DNA of 32,019 nt from an uncultured Oscillospiraceae bacterium (lineage in GTDB: Bacteria > Bacillota > Clostridia > Oscillospirales > Oscillospiraceae), in contig CANPXZ010000008.1 of NCBI GenBank assembly GCA_947587485.1, forward strand, positions 1 to 32,019, written 5' to 3'. Position 1 is the first letter of the stretch, and every line of letters starts with the position of its first letter. The notes beneath the pieces were generated by a model. It was not told the origin of the DNA. It made no database searches and saw only the letters and a list, made by a program, of their open reading frames with translations. Positions 22,412 through 30,135 of the stretch are shown piece by piece. Position numbers and translations under genes: made by a program.

Positions 22412-23842
22412 ATGGCTAACGACAAGCAGGTGACCCAGATCACCTCCATGGATCAGGATTTCGCCCAGTGGTACACCGACGTGTGCACCAAGGCGGAGCT
22501 GGTGGACTACTCCGGCGTGAAGGGCTTTTTCGTCATGCGCCCTTACGGCTACGCCATCTGGGAGAATATCCAGGCCTGGCTGGACGGCGAATTCAAAAAG
22601 ACCGGCCACGAGAACGTGTCCATGCCCATGTTCATCCCGGAATCGCTGCTGCAAAAGGAGAAGGACCATGTCCAGGGCTTCGCCCCGGAGTGCGCCTGGG
22701 TGACGGTCGGCGGCAGCGAGGAGCTGCCCGAGCGGCTGTGCGTGCGGCCCACCAGCGAGACGCTTTTCTGCGACCACTGGAAGAATATCCTCCACTCCTG
22801 GCGGGACCTTCCCATGAAGTACAACCAGTGGTGCAGTGTGGTCCGCTGGGAAAAGACCACCAGACCCTTCCTCCGGGGCCGGGAATTCCTCTGGCAGGAG
22901 GGCCACACCCTCCACGCCACCGAGGAAGAGGCCCGTGCCGAGACGCTGCAGATGCTGGATATCTACGCCCGGTGCTATGAAGAGCTTCTGGCCATGCCGG
23001 TCATCAAGGGCGACAAGACCGAGAAGGAGAAGTTCGCCGGCGCGGAGAACACCTACACGGTGGAGTGCATGATGCACGACCACAAGGCCCTCCAGTCCGC
23101 CACCAGTCACTATTTCGGCGACGGCTTCGCCCGGGCCTTCGACATCACCTTCCAGGACAAGAACAACCAGGCCGTGTACCCCCACCAGACCAGCTGGGGC
23201 TTCACCACCCGGTCCATCGGCGGGCTCATCATGACCCACGGCGACGACCGGGGCCTGGTGCTGCCGCCCCATGTGGCCCCCATCCAGGTGATCGTGCTGC
23301 CCATCGCCGCCCACAAGCCCGGCGTCACCGAGGCGGCGGAGAAGCTGGTGGAGCGGCTGAAGGCTGCGGGATTGCGGGTCAAGGGCGATTTCTCCGACAA
23401 CAGCCCCGGCTGGAAGTACGCCGAGTATGAGATGAAGGGCGTGCCCCTGCGACTGGAGATCGGCCCCCGGGACCTGGAGAACGGCCAGGCCGTGGCGGTC
23501 CGGCGGGATGACCAGGCCAAGACGTTCATCCCCCTGGATGAGCTGGAGAGCGCCGTGCCCGCCCTGCTGGAGACGGTCCAGCAGGCCCTCTATGACAAGG
23601 CCAAGGCCAATCTGGAAAGCCACACCTGGCCCGCCTCCACGGTGGAGGAGGTCAAGGAAAAGGCCCAGGACGGCTTCGTCAAGACCATGTGGTGCGGCGA
23701 CGCCGCCTGCGAGGAAAAGATGAAGGAGCTGGCCGGCGTGTCCAGCCGGTGCATCCCCTTCGCCCAGGAGAAGCTGGGGGAGACCTGCCCCTGCTGCGGC
23801 CGTCCCGCCAAACACAGCATCATCTGGGGCATAGCCTACTGA
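22412..23842 (+). CDS. proS: Prolyl-tRNA synthetase, type 3 (archaeal/eukaryote-like)
   Basis: Encodes 476 aa. Class II motif 2 lies in VVRWEKTTRPFLRGREF with WQEGHTLHAT after it. Motif 3 lies in GLIMTHGDDRGLVLPP, followed by the anticodon-binding domain (IQVIVLPIAAHKPGV...). The C-terminal domain has cysteines in MWCGDAACEEK and CPCCGRPAK that can bind zinc, and it ends in WGIAY; the terminal aromatic is typical of this form. It lacks the editing insertion of the usual bacterial ProS, and its length fits the short type found in many Firmicutes and Bacteroidetes. It charges tRNA-Pro. AGAGGGA lies about 8 nt before the ATG. It stands alone between a strong promoter and a bidirectional terminator. 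Confidence 0.97.
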   Translation: MANDKQVTQITSMDQDFAQWYTDVCTKAELVDYSGVKGFFVMRPYGYAIWENIQAWLDGEFKKTGHENVSMPMFIPESLLQKEKDHVQGFAPECAWVTVGGSEELPERLCVRPTSETLFCDHWKNILHSWRDLPMKYNQWCSVVRWEKTTRPFLRGREFLWQEGHTLHATEEEARAETLQMLDIYARCYEELLAMPVIKGDKTEKEKFAGAENTYTVECMMHDHKALQSATSHYFGDGFARAFDITFQDKNNQAVYPHQTSWGFTTRSIGGLIMTHGDDRGLVLPPHVAPIQVIVLPIAAHKPGVTEAAEKLVERLKAAGLRVKGDFSDNSPGWKYAEYEMKGVPLRLEIGPRDLENGQAVAVRRDDQAKTFIPLDELESAVPALLETVQQALYDKAKANLESHTWPASTVEEVKEKAQDGFVKTMWCGDAACEEKMKELAGVSSRCIPFAQEKLGETCPCCGRPAKHSIIWGIAY

Positions 23843-23858
23843 GGCGAAAGAACGACAA

Positions 23859-23890
23859 AAAATGGAGCACCTCTCGAGGTGCTCCATTTT
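23859..23890. terminator. Bidirectional terminator between proS and the COG0523 pair
   Basis: A perfect 14-bp stem, AAAATGGAGCACCT (23859-23872) with AGGTGCTCCATTTT (23877-23890), around CTCG. The A-run on one side and T-run on the other let it work on both strands. It lies between convergent stops at 23842 and 23896. Confidence 0.85.
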
Positions 23891-23895
23891 CGTTA

Positions 23896-24840
23896 TCAGT
23901 AGAACGTGGCCACGGTCTGGGCCGGAGGCGCGGCGCTCTCCAGCTTTTCCACCGTCAGCACCGGGCCTTTTTTGCCGTAGCCCCGGTGCCACTTCACCTC
24001 CACGCGGGCGGTGACCGTCAGCCACTGGCCCTTCTCCAGGCTGGCCGCCTCCGGCCAGCGGCAGATGAGCCCGGCGAACTGGATGTCGTTGGCGCAGCAC
24101 ATCATCAGCTGCCGCCCAAAGACGAAGTTGTCCTTGGCAAGCCTTGGGCTCTTGGCCACCAGTCCCTTGTAGCGCAGGGTCTTGCCGTCGTACTTGGAGA
24201 AATCCTCGGAAAGGTCTGTGTAGAACAGCGCGTAGTCCTCGTCCTTGATGTCGACCACCGGGGCCTCCAGATCAAAGGGCAGGGGGTCCTCGATGTCGTC
24301 GTAGGACACCGAGCCGTCCGGGGCCTCGTAGGCGATGTCGCACCGGCGGTTGGCGGCCCGGACGATCTTGTGCAGCTCCATCTTGTCCAGACCGGGCTTG
24401 CAGCGGTTGAACACCACCAGCTCGCAGCTTTTCAGCTTGTCATAGACCAGCTGGCGCATGTTGGCGTTGTAGCTGACGAAGGTGTTGGAGTCGCAGAACA
24501 GAAACTCCTGGGCCACCACCCACGCCTCGGGCATGCGCTGGTAGAGGTCGTCCAGCAGCCACATGCCGTTGTACTCGATCAGGACCCGCTCGGCCCGGCA
24601 TTCCTTCTCCATGGCCTCCAGGGTCTGGGGCCGGAGATCGTCCTCGCTGTCCAGGGTGCGGATGAACACGTTTTTGCCGGAAAAGCTGTCCGGCTCATAT
24701 TCCTCCACGCCCTCCTCGCACAGCAGCAGGAGCGTCCGCTCCCCCTGGTTGAAGCGCCGGTCCTCCAGAGTCTCCTGGATGAATTTGGTCTTGCCGGCCT
24801 CCAGAAAGCCGGTGAACAGATAGACGGGGATCTGGTTCAC
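23896..24840 (-). CDS. COG0523/CobW-like GTPase fused to a YcgQ/DUF1980-like C-terminal domain
   Basis: Encodes 314 aa from GTG 24840, overlapping the stop of the upstream GTPase gene by 4 bases (GTGA). Walker A is GFLEAGKT (11-18) in the CobW style. The CxCC metal motif of COG0523 is missing, and the guanine-specificity motif is altered (FNRCKPG in place of NKxD). Residues about 211-300 (YDGKTLRYKGLVAK ... FVFGRQLMMCCANDIQFAGL) resemble the C-terminal domain of YcgQ/TIGR03943 proteins: an OB-like strand set with a conserved CC and a later Cys. Those proteins are linked to membrane permeases. The cysteines suggest a metal site. The gene is co-translated with its His-rich neighbour. Fusion and metal role are inference. 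Confidence 0.8.
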   Translation of the reverse strand: MNQIPVYLFTGFLEAGKTKFIQETLEDRRFNQGERTLLLLCEEGVEEYEPDSFSGKNVFIRTLDSEDDLRPQTLEAMEKECRAERVLIEYNGMWLLDDLYQRMPEAWVVAQEFLFCDSNTFVSYNANMRQLVYDKLKSCELVVFNRCKPGLDKMELHKIVRAANRRCDIAYEAPDGSVSYDDIEDPLPFDLEAPVVDIKDEDYALFYTDLSEDFSKYDGKTLRYKGLVAKSPRLAKDNFVFGRQLMMCCANDIQFAGLICRWPEAASLEKGQWLTVTARVEVKWHRGYGKKGPVLTVEKLESAAPPAQTVATFY

Positions 24841-25934
24841 AGCCCGAACAGCTCCTTCACAGCGTTCTCGTTGAGGTTCGCGCCGATGACGCACACCCGG
24901 CCGGCCACGTTGGCGGCGCCGGTGCGGATATCCTTCTCGCCGGGGGTGTAGTCAAAGTGGACCCAGGTCCCGTCCGGGGCGGGCACATAGCCCTTGGCCC
25001 GGACCACGAAGCCGTAGGCCTCCGCGTCCGCCAGCTTGTCCAAAATGGCGTCGATGTCCGCCGCGGCGTACTTCTTGGAGGTCTCCGCCCCCCAGCTCTG
25101 GAACACCTCGTCCGCGTCGTGGCCGTGATGGTGGTGATGGTGATGATGGTGGTGCTCGTGCTCGTCCTCATCATCGTCGTCGTGGTCATGGTGGTGATGG
25201 TGGTGCTCGTGCTCGTCCTCATCGTCGTCATCGTGATGATGGTGGTGATGGCACTCGCATTCGGGGTCGTCGCACTCGTCGTCCTCTTCATCTTCTTCCT
25301 TGTAGTGCTCCTCCAGCAGAGCGGCCAGCTCTGCGGAGATGGAACTGCGCTGGTCGATGGCGTCCAGGATCTGCCGGCCGGTGAGCGCGTCCCAGTCGGT
25401 GGAGACGATGACGGCGTCGGGGTTTTTCTCCCGCAGCAGCGCCTCGGCCTGGGCCACCTTCTCCGGGGCCAGGTTCCCGGTCCGGCTCAGGACGATGCAG
25501 TTGGCGGACTGGACCTGGTTATCGAAGAACTCGCCGAAGTTCTTCATATACATCTTGGCCTTGGCCGCGTCCACCACGGTGGTGAGGCCCCCCAGGACGA
25601 ACTGGTCCCCGGCGGACTGGACCGCCGCCACGATCTCCGACAGCTTGCCCACGCCGGAGGGCTCGATGAGGATGCGGTCGGGCTGGTACTGCTCCGCCAC
25701 CATCCGCAGGGCCTTGCGGAAGTCGCCGGTGAGGCTGCAGCAGATGCAGCCGGATTCCAGCTCGTTGACCACGATGCCGGCGTCCTTCAAAAAGCCGCCG
25801 TCGATGCCGATCTCGCCGAATTCGTTCTCGATGAGCACCAGCTTCTGCCCCTGATAGCCGTCGGCCAGGAGCTTTTTGATGAGCGTGGTCTTTCCGGCTC
25901 CAAGGAAACCGGAAAAGATGTCGATCCTTGTCAT
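24837..25934 (-). CDS. COG0523 metallochaperone GTPase with a long His/Asp-rich insert
   Basis: Encodes 365 aa from ATG 25934, with AAAGG about 8 nt upstream; a longer in-frame start lacks a site. Walker A is GFLGAGKT (9-16), the metal motif GCICC has C63, C65 and C66, and ILIEPSG (88-94) follows. The usual NKxD reads LSRTGN. Residues 229-272 contain 26 histidines among Asp/Glu, and ECDDPECEC precedes them. A CobW C-terminal domain follows (AYGFVVRAKGYVPAPDGTW). COG0523 proteins deliver zinc, nickel or cobalt to client proteins; the His tract would store or gather metal. The second COG0523 gene is translationally coupled downstream. Zinc is the likeliest metal but is not shown. No Zur box was identified. 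Confidence 0.92.
   Translation of the reverse strand: MTRIDIFSGFLGAGKTTLIKKLLADGYQGQKLVLIENEFGEIGIDGGFLKDAGIVVNELESGCICCSLTGDFRKALRMVAEQYQPDRILIEPSGVGKLSEIVAAVQSAGDQFVLGGLTTVVDAAKAKMYMKNFGEFFDNQVQSANCIVLSRTGNLAPEKVAQAEALLREKNPDAVIVSTDWDALTGRQILDAIDQRSSISAELAALLEEHYKEEDEEDDECDDPECECHHHHHHDDDDEDEHEHHHHHHDHDDDDEDEHEHHHHHHHHHHGHDADEVFQSWGAETSKKYAAADIDAILDKLADAEAYGFVVRAKGYVPAPDGTWVHFDYTPGEKDIRTGAANVAGRVCVIGANLNENAVKELFGL
25119..25250 (-). repeat. In-gene tandem duplication encoding the His/Asp tract
   Basis: A 28-bp stretch at 25145-25172 recurs exactly at 25196-25223, an offset of 51 bp or 17 codons. It encodes a repeated DDDDEDEHEH-type unit with polyhistidine. The codons are almost only CAC/CAT and GAC/GAT/GAG, so slippage could change tract length without a frameshift. 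Confidence 0.75.
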
Positions 25935-26031
25935 GTATATCGCCTTTCTGACAGTGAAGAATAAAATAAAACTTTGTTCACACAACCTGGGATGATATTG
26001 GGTATAATCAAGATCCCGGGTCCAATAAGCT

Positions 26032-26040
26032 ATTGTAGCA
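26032..26040 (-). promoter_or_regulatory. Putative extended -10 promoter of the COG0523 pair
   Basis: On the minus strand TGCTACAAT, an extended -10 (TACAAT at 26037-26032). The -35 region is weak (TTTTCT or TTTCTT). The leader is about 90 nt, and a GGGAT/ATCCC pair in it could form a loop around 25990-26018. Confidence 0.4.
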
Positions 26041-26131
26041 CATTTTTCTTATAAAGAAAAGGAAAAGTACAGGATTTCTTGGCTTCCGGGGCGATATTTT
26101 CGATTTGAGTATGGCATTATTTGCACCGCTA

Positions 26132-26140
26132 TGCTATAAT
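26132..26140 (+). promoter_or_regulatory. Extended -10 promoter of the SLH/transglutaminase gene
   Basis: TGCTATAAT, with a perfect TATAAT at 26135-26140 and the TGn extension. The -35 is weak (TGGCAT at 26112-26117, 17-bp spacer). Transcription should start near 26147, giving a leader of about 116 nt. Confidence 0.55.
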
Positions 26141-26146
26141 GCCCCT

Positions 26147-26262
26147 AATGCGGCTATTATACATGACGGCCTTCAGCCCGTTTTGGCTGGAAGGCGGCCG
26201 CGCTGCCCGGCGTACGCCGGGGCTGAGCGGTATGGCAGTATAGCCGCTGTCGGAGGAAGGGT
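26147..26262 (+). other. Structured leader of the SLH/transglutaminase gene
   Basis: Two stem-loops precede the ribosome binding site. One is GCCTTC-AGCC with GGCT-GGAAGGC around CGTTTT (26169-26195, one bulge). The other is CCCGGCG (26206-26212) with CGCCGGG (26215-26221), essentially a perfect palindrome. GGAGGAAGGG follows before the ATG at 26263. No known riboswitch class was recognised. A 26-codon ORF from 26163 lacks a ribosome binding site. Confidence 0.4.
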
Positions 26263-28497
26263 ATGAGACGATCCCGCTTTGTCATCATTATTGTGTGTGT
26301 TTGTTTGCTGGTGTGCGCGCTTGCCGCCTGCATCGGAAGAGACGGCCCGGAGCAGTCGCCCCAGCTGAGCGAATCGGTCCAATTCCAGGACGGCGGCGAG
26401 ACCGCGTCTGCGGCCGCGCCCACGGCTGCCCCGCAGCCGGGCCTGATGCGGGCCGATCATGTGCAGTATATCACGGCGGAGGGCGGCTATTTCCGCCCCA
26501 ACGAGCCGGTGACGAGAGGCCAGCTGGCCCAGATCCTGTGCCAGCTCCTGTCGGAGGACGCGGCGGCCCCGTCCGGCGGCGCGTCGTTTACGGACGTGCC
26601 GGCGGACAGCCCCATCCGGGCCGATGTGGAGCGCCTGGCGGCGTTGGGCGTGGTGAACGGCTACGGCGACGGGACCTTCCGGCCGGATGAGGCCGTCACC
26701 CGCAGCGAGATGGTGGCGCTGCTGTGCCGGCTGACGCAGAAGGAAGAGCTGGCCGCTCTGGCCTTCCAGGATGTGCCGGCGGAGCACTGGGCCATGGGCA
26801 GCGTGGCGGCGGCCATGGTCAGCGGCTGGCTTTCCGGCTATCAGGACGGCGGGTTTTATCCCGACGCGCCCCTGACCCGGGCGGAGGCGGTGGCGCTGCT
26901 GAACCGGGCCCGGGGCCGGACCCCCAACAGGACCGCCATCGACGTGGCCTGCGCCTCGTCCCCCTATCAGGACGTGCCCCAGAGCTTCTGGGCCTACTAT
27001 GACATCATGGACGTGGCCTTCAGCAACGAGATGCTCTCCTACATCATGGGCGAGGCGGAGGGCGCCGCCCAGGGCATGATCTTCCTGAACGATCATCTGT
27101 GCCACATCAACGCCGAACTGCGCCTGGACTATTTCCAGAAGGGGTTCCACACCATCCAGGACGGTCTGGCCACCGACGGGCTGTACTACGCGCCGGAGGA
27201 CGGGTACTTCCTCCAGCGGAGCCTGCCCGGCCTGCAGGAGCTGGACGGGTCCATGTTCTATGTGCTGAGCGCGGACGGTCCCTTCGTCACGAATTATGAC
27301 CTGGGCTACCTCCACTTCGGCGAGAACGGCCGCTATACCTCCGGCGACGCGGAGGTGGACGGCTACGTGGACGCCATCATGGCGGGTATCATCCAGGGCG
27401 ATACCGCGAGCCTGCTCAACGAGGATAAGCTGCGCCAGGCCTACAACGTGCTGCTGTTCGGGGACTACGACTATATGACCCGGCCTCTCGGCTGGACCCG
27501 GGGCAGTACGACCTGGTCCCTGGAGTGCGCCAAGACCATGTATGAGACGAAGAAGGGCTCCTGCTATTTCTGGGCTGCCTCCTTCCTGTACCTGGCCCGG
27601 CGGCTGGGCTTCCAGGCATATCCCGTCTGCGGCGGCGTCAATGAGAACAACGCCCTGCACGCCTGGGTCATGATCGACCACGGCGACATCGACGATAACG
27701 ACGTGAACACCGAGCAGAGCAAAAACGAGCTGACCCGGGTGATCGACCCGGACGAGTATATCTACGACATAGAGCTGGACTGGGCCTACCGGACCGGCGC
27801 CCACGGCCGGGTGCCGATCCGTCCGGGACGGGACCTGTTCAAGCAGACCCGGGGACAGGCGGTCTGCGTCTATATCTTCCCCGGGGATACATGGATCGCG
27901 CCGCCCAAGGACGATACCGACGCGCTGGGCGGCGACGGTGAGGACGGCGGGAACAATGGCGACATCACCCAGCCCGAGGAGCCCATCGGCGGCGGCCTGG
28001 TAGAGGGCGTGGACTATACCATGTCGTATGTCAACAACGGCGACGGCACGATCGCTGTCACGATCACCTATCTGACCGGGCCTCAGGCCGGTACGTCTCT
28101 CAGCTATACGATGGAGGACCCGAACTATGACCCGAACGCGGGCGCGCCTGCCGTAGACCCGAACGCGGGAGTCGTCACGGACCCGAACGCGGTCACGCCT
28201 ACCACAGACCCGAACGCGGGAGTCGTCACGGACCCGAACGCGGTCACGCCTACGGCGGACCCGAACGCGGGGGTCGTCACGGACCCGAACGCGGGGACCG
28301 TCACGGACCCGAACGCGGGGACCGTCACGGACCCGAACGCGGGAGTCGTCACGGACCCCAACGCGGGAGCGCCCGCAGACCCGAACGCGGGAGCGCCCGT
28401 GGACCCGAATGCGGCGGCCGGAGTCGTGACGGCCGCCGATGTGGGCCAGCCTGCCGGCGGGGACGTCGCGCAGCCCGCGGAGGTCATCGCGGAATAA
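26263..28497 (+). CDS. SLH-domain lipoprotein with transglutaminase-like domain and DPNA-repeat tail
   Basis: Encodes 744 aa. The signal peptide ends in a lipobox, LAAC, with C23 as lipidation site. Three SLH modules follow, near residues 65-100 (GGYFRPNEPVTRGQLAQIL), 110-165 (VVNGYGDGTFRPDEAVTRSE) and 168-225 (GWLSGYQDGGFYPDAPLTRA). After a mixed region of about 190 residues comes a transglutaminase-like core with C434 in KKGSCYFWAASF and H466 in LHAWVMID; the third residue may be in VIDPDE. A Pro/Gly/Asp-rich linker and 12 DPNA-type repeats end the protein. Transglutaminase-like folds in bacteria are usually proteases or amidases. Lipid and SLH anchors together would bind it to both membrane and wall polymer. 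The exact activity is unknown. Confidence 0.9.
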   Translation: MRRSRFVIIIVCVCLLVCALAACIGRDGPEQSPQLSESVQFQDGGETASAAAPTAAPQPGLMRADHVQYITAEGGYFRPNEPVTRGQLAQILCQLLSEDAAAPSGGASFTDVPADSPIRADVERLAALGVVNGYGDGTFRPDEAVTRSEMVALLCRLTQKEELAALAFQDVPAEHWAMGSVAAAMVSGWLSGYQDGGFYPDAPLTRAEAVALLNRARGRTPNRTAIDVACASSPYQDVPQSFWAYYDIMDVAFSNEMLSYIMGEAEGAAQGMIFLNDHLCHINAELRLDYFQKGFHTIQDGLATDGLYYAPEDGYFLQRSLPGLQELDGSMFYVLSADGPFVTNYDLGYLHFGENGRYTSGDAEVDGYVDAIMAGIIQGDTASLLNEDKLRQAYNVLLFGDYDYMTRPLGWTRGSTTWSLECAKTMYETKKGSCYFWAASFLYLARRLGFQAYPVCGGVNENNALHAWVMIDHGDIDDNDVNTEQSKNELTRVIDPDEYIYDIELDWAYRTGAHGRVPIRPGRDLFKQTRGQAVCVYIFPGDTWIAPPKDDTDALGGDGEDGGNNGDITQPEEPIGGGLVEGVDYTMSYVNNGDGTIAVTITYLTGPQAGTSLSYTMEDPNYDPNAGAPAVDPNAGVVTDPNAVTPTTDPNAGVVTDPNAVTPTADPNAGVVTDPNAGTVTDPNAGTVTDPNAGVVTDPNAGAPADPNAGAPVDPNAAAGVVTAADVGQPAGGDVAQPAEVIAE
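28129..28419 (+). repeat. Minisatellite-like repeats encoding DPNAGVVT-type units
   Basis: Twelve units begin GACCCGAACGCG or close variants. Most are 24 bp (DPNAGVVT, DPNAGTVT, DPNAGAPA) and a few 27 bp (DPNAGAPAV, DPNAVTPTT, DPNAVTPTA). An extra DPNY precedes them. Units GVVT and GTVT are nearly identical in DNA, pointing to recent expansion. The repeat unit is a multiple of 3, so copy-number change keeps the frame. Confidence 0.9.
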
Positions 28498-28509
28498 TAC
28501 GACATTTTG

Positions 28510-28541
28510 CATCCCCGGAGAGCGTCCGCTCTCCGGGGATG
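28510..28541 (+). terminator. Hairpin between the SLH gene and the dipeptidase gene
   Basis: A perfect 14-bp stem, CATCCCCGGAGAGC (28510-28523) with GCTCTCCGGGGATG (28528-28541), loop GTCC. There is no U-tract after it. It may be a weak terminator or an mRNA stability element, allowing partial read-through into the dipeptidase gene 34 bp downstream, for which no separate promoter is visible. Confidence 0.5.
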
Positions 28542-28574
28542 ACTGGCAGCCCGGAGGGCGGAGAGGAGAAAACA

Positions 28575-29981
28575 ATGGAAAAAGACGCGCGGATCGTCTC
28601 CTGGATGGAGGCCCACCGGGAGCAGCTCCTGGAGGACCTGAAGACCCTGTGCCGCATCCCCAGCATGGGCGGCCCGGCGGAGCCCGGCGCGCCCTACGGC
28701 CGGGAGGCGAAGCGGGCGCTGGAGAAGGCCATGGAGCTGTGCGCCGGCTACGGCTTCGCCGTGACCAACCACGGCGACCGGGTGATGACGGCGGACATGG
28801 GGCCGGAGGAGCCCGTGCTGGACATGCTGGCCCACCTGGACGTGGTGGGTCCCGGCGACGGCTGGGACACGGACCCCTTTGAGCCGGCGGTGAAGCCGGA
28901 CGGGTACGTCTACGGCCGGGGCGTGGCGGACGACAAGGGCGGCGCCATAGCGGCGCTGTACGCCATGCGGTGCGTGAAGGAACTGGGCCTGCCCGTCAAT
29001 GGCCGCTGCCGGCTGATCCTGGGTACCGACGAGGAAAACGGCTCCGGCGACGTGGCGTACTATTACGAGCATGTGAAGCCCGCGCCCCAGACCTTTACCC
29101 CGGACTCCGACTTTCCCGTGTGCAACGGCGAAAAGGGCTTTTACCGGCTGCGGTTCACCCAGCGCTGGGAGCCGGAGACGGCCTTGCCCCGGGTGGCGGA
29201 GCTGCACGGGGGCTTCCGGGTGAACGTGGTGCCGGGGGAGGCGTCCGCGCTGATCGCGGGCATGGACCGGGCCGCGCTGCTGGCCGCCGCCGAGCCTTTG
29301 GCGGCGGAGCTGGGCGCGTCCGTCCGGGCGGAGGAGACATCCGGCGGCGCGAAGCTCACGCTGACGGCCAAGGGCTGCCACGCGGCCATGCCGGAGACCG
29401 GGAACAACGCCAACACCGCCCTCGTGCGGGTGCTGAGCGGCCTGCCCCTGGCGGACTGCGCGTCCACCCGGGCGATACACGGGATCGATAAGGTCCTGCC
29501 CCACGGGGACTATTACGGCAAGGCCCTGGGCATTGCCCAGCGAGACGACGTGACCGGGCCTCTTACCTGCTCCTTCACCCAGATCGACTTCACGGATACT
29601 GGCCTTGCGGGCCTTTGCGACTGCCGGGTGCCGGTGTGCGCCAGCGAGGCCAACTGCAAGGCCGTGGCGGACAGGACCATGGCCGCCCTGGGCTTTGAGA
29701 CGGAGGGCGGCATGGTGCCGCCCCACTACACCCCGGCGGAGGGGAACTTCATCCGGACCCTGAACCGGTGCTATGAGACCTATTCCGGCCGGGCCGGCGG
29801 GTGCTATTCCATGGGCGGCGGCACCTACGTGCACGACGTGCCCGGGGGCGTGGCCTTCGGCGTGGTGATGCCGGGGGAGGACGTGCGCATGCACGGGGCC
29901 AACGAGCGCATCAGGGTGGAGGACCTGGTCACCGCCGCCGAGATCTTCGCCCAGGCCGTGGCGGATCTGTGCGGGCAGTGA
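28575..29981 (+). CDS. pepV: M20-family dipeptidase, PepV-type
   Basis: Encodes 468 aa from ATG 28575, with GAGAGGAG 6 nt upstream; an in-frame ATG at 28539 lies in the hairpin and is rejected. Metal and catalytic residues are H87 and D89 in LAHLDVVG, D119 in RGVADDKG, E153-E154 in TDEENGS, D177 in PDSDF and H440 in RMHGANE. These positions coincide almost exactly with those known for Lactobacillus PepV (H87, D119, E153, E154, D177, H439). It is a cytosolic zinc dipeptidase of broad specificity with no signal peptide, so it acts on imported dipeptides. It follows the transglutaminase-like surface gene closely and may be co-transcribed through a hairpin, linking peptide release outside to peptide use inside (inference). 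Confidence 0.95.
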   Translation: MEKDARIVSWMEAHREQLLEDLKTLCRIPSMGGPAEPGAPYGREAKRALEKAMELCAGYGFAVTNHGDRVMTADMGPEEPVLDMLAHLDVVGPGDGWDTDPFEPAVKPDGYVYGRGVADDKGGAIAALYAMRCVKELGLPVNGRCRLILGTDEENGSGDVAYYYEHVKPAPQTFTPDSDFPVCNGEKGFYRLRFTQRWEPETALPRVAELHGGFRVNVVPGEASALIAGMDRAALLAAAEPLAAELGASVRAEETSGGAKLTLTAKGCHAAMPETGNNANTALVRVLSGLPLADCASTRAIHGIDKVLPHGDYYGKALGIAQRDDVTGPLTCSFTQIDFTDTGLAGLCDCRVPVCASEANCKAVADRTMAALGFETEGGMVPPHYTPAEGNFIRTLNRCYETYSGRAGGCYSMGGGTYVHDVPGGVAFGVVMPGEDVRMHGANERIRVEDLVTAAEIFAQAVADLCGQ

Positions 29982-29996
29982 GACTGTAAAAACGAT

Positions 29997-30031
29997 GTTC
30001 GTCGGCGGGCGCGGTGCGTCCGCCGACGAAC
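29997..30031 (+). terminator. Terminator after the dipeptidase gene
   Basis: GTTCGTCGGCGGGCGC (29997-30012) pairs with GCGTCCGCCGACGAAC (30016-30031) around GGT, 16 bp with a G-U pair. There is no U-tract, but the stem is very stable and sits 16 bp after the stop codon. Confidence 0.6.
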
Positions 30032-30099
30032 TATGCACAATCGCTAAAAATTCCCAGTTCTTTGCCGGAAACTTGTCTTTCCCTGAAGGACGGAAGCGA

Positions 30100-30129
30100 T
30101 TGACTTCATATTTCCCCTATTGTTATAAT
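30100..30129 (+). promoter_or_regulatory. Sigma-A-type promoter of the purine operon
   Basis: TTGACT (30100-30105), 18 bp, then a perfect TATAAT (30124-30129). Start near 30136. The gap 29982-30253 holds only this promoter, the preceding terminator and the purE leader. Confidence 0.75.
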
Positions 30130-30135
30130 AAAGAC

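Noticed and set aside
26163-26243. 26-codon leader peptide before the SLH gene
   Set aside because: There is no ribosome binding site and no telling codon runs; the stretch is better explained by hairpin structure.
28129-28419. CRISPR-like periodic repeats
   Set aside because: Units are 24-27 bp, directly tandem without unique spacers, and in frame in a surface protein.
26173-28575. An 800-codon open frame on the minus strand opposite the SLH/transglutaminase gene, with Arg/Val repeats
   Set aside because: Its repeats are the reverse complement of the DPNA repeats. The plus-strand protein has a lipobox, SLH and catalytic motifs.
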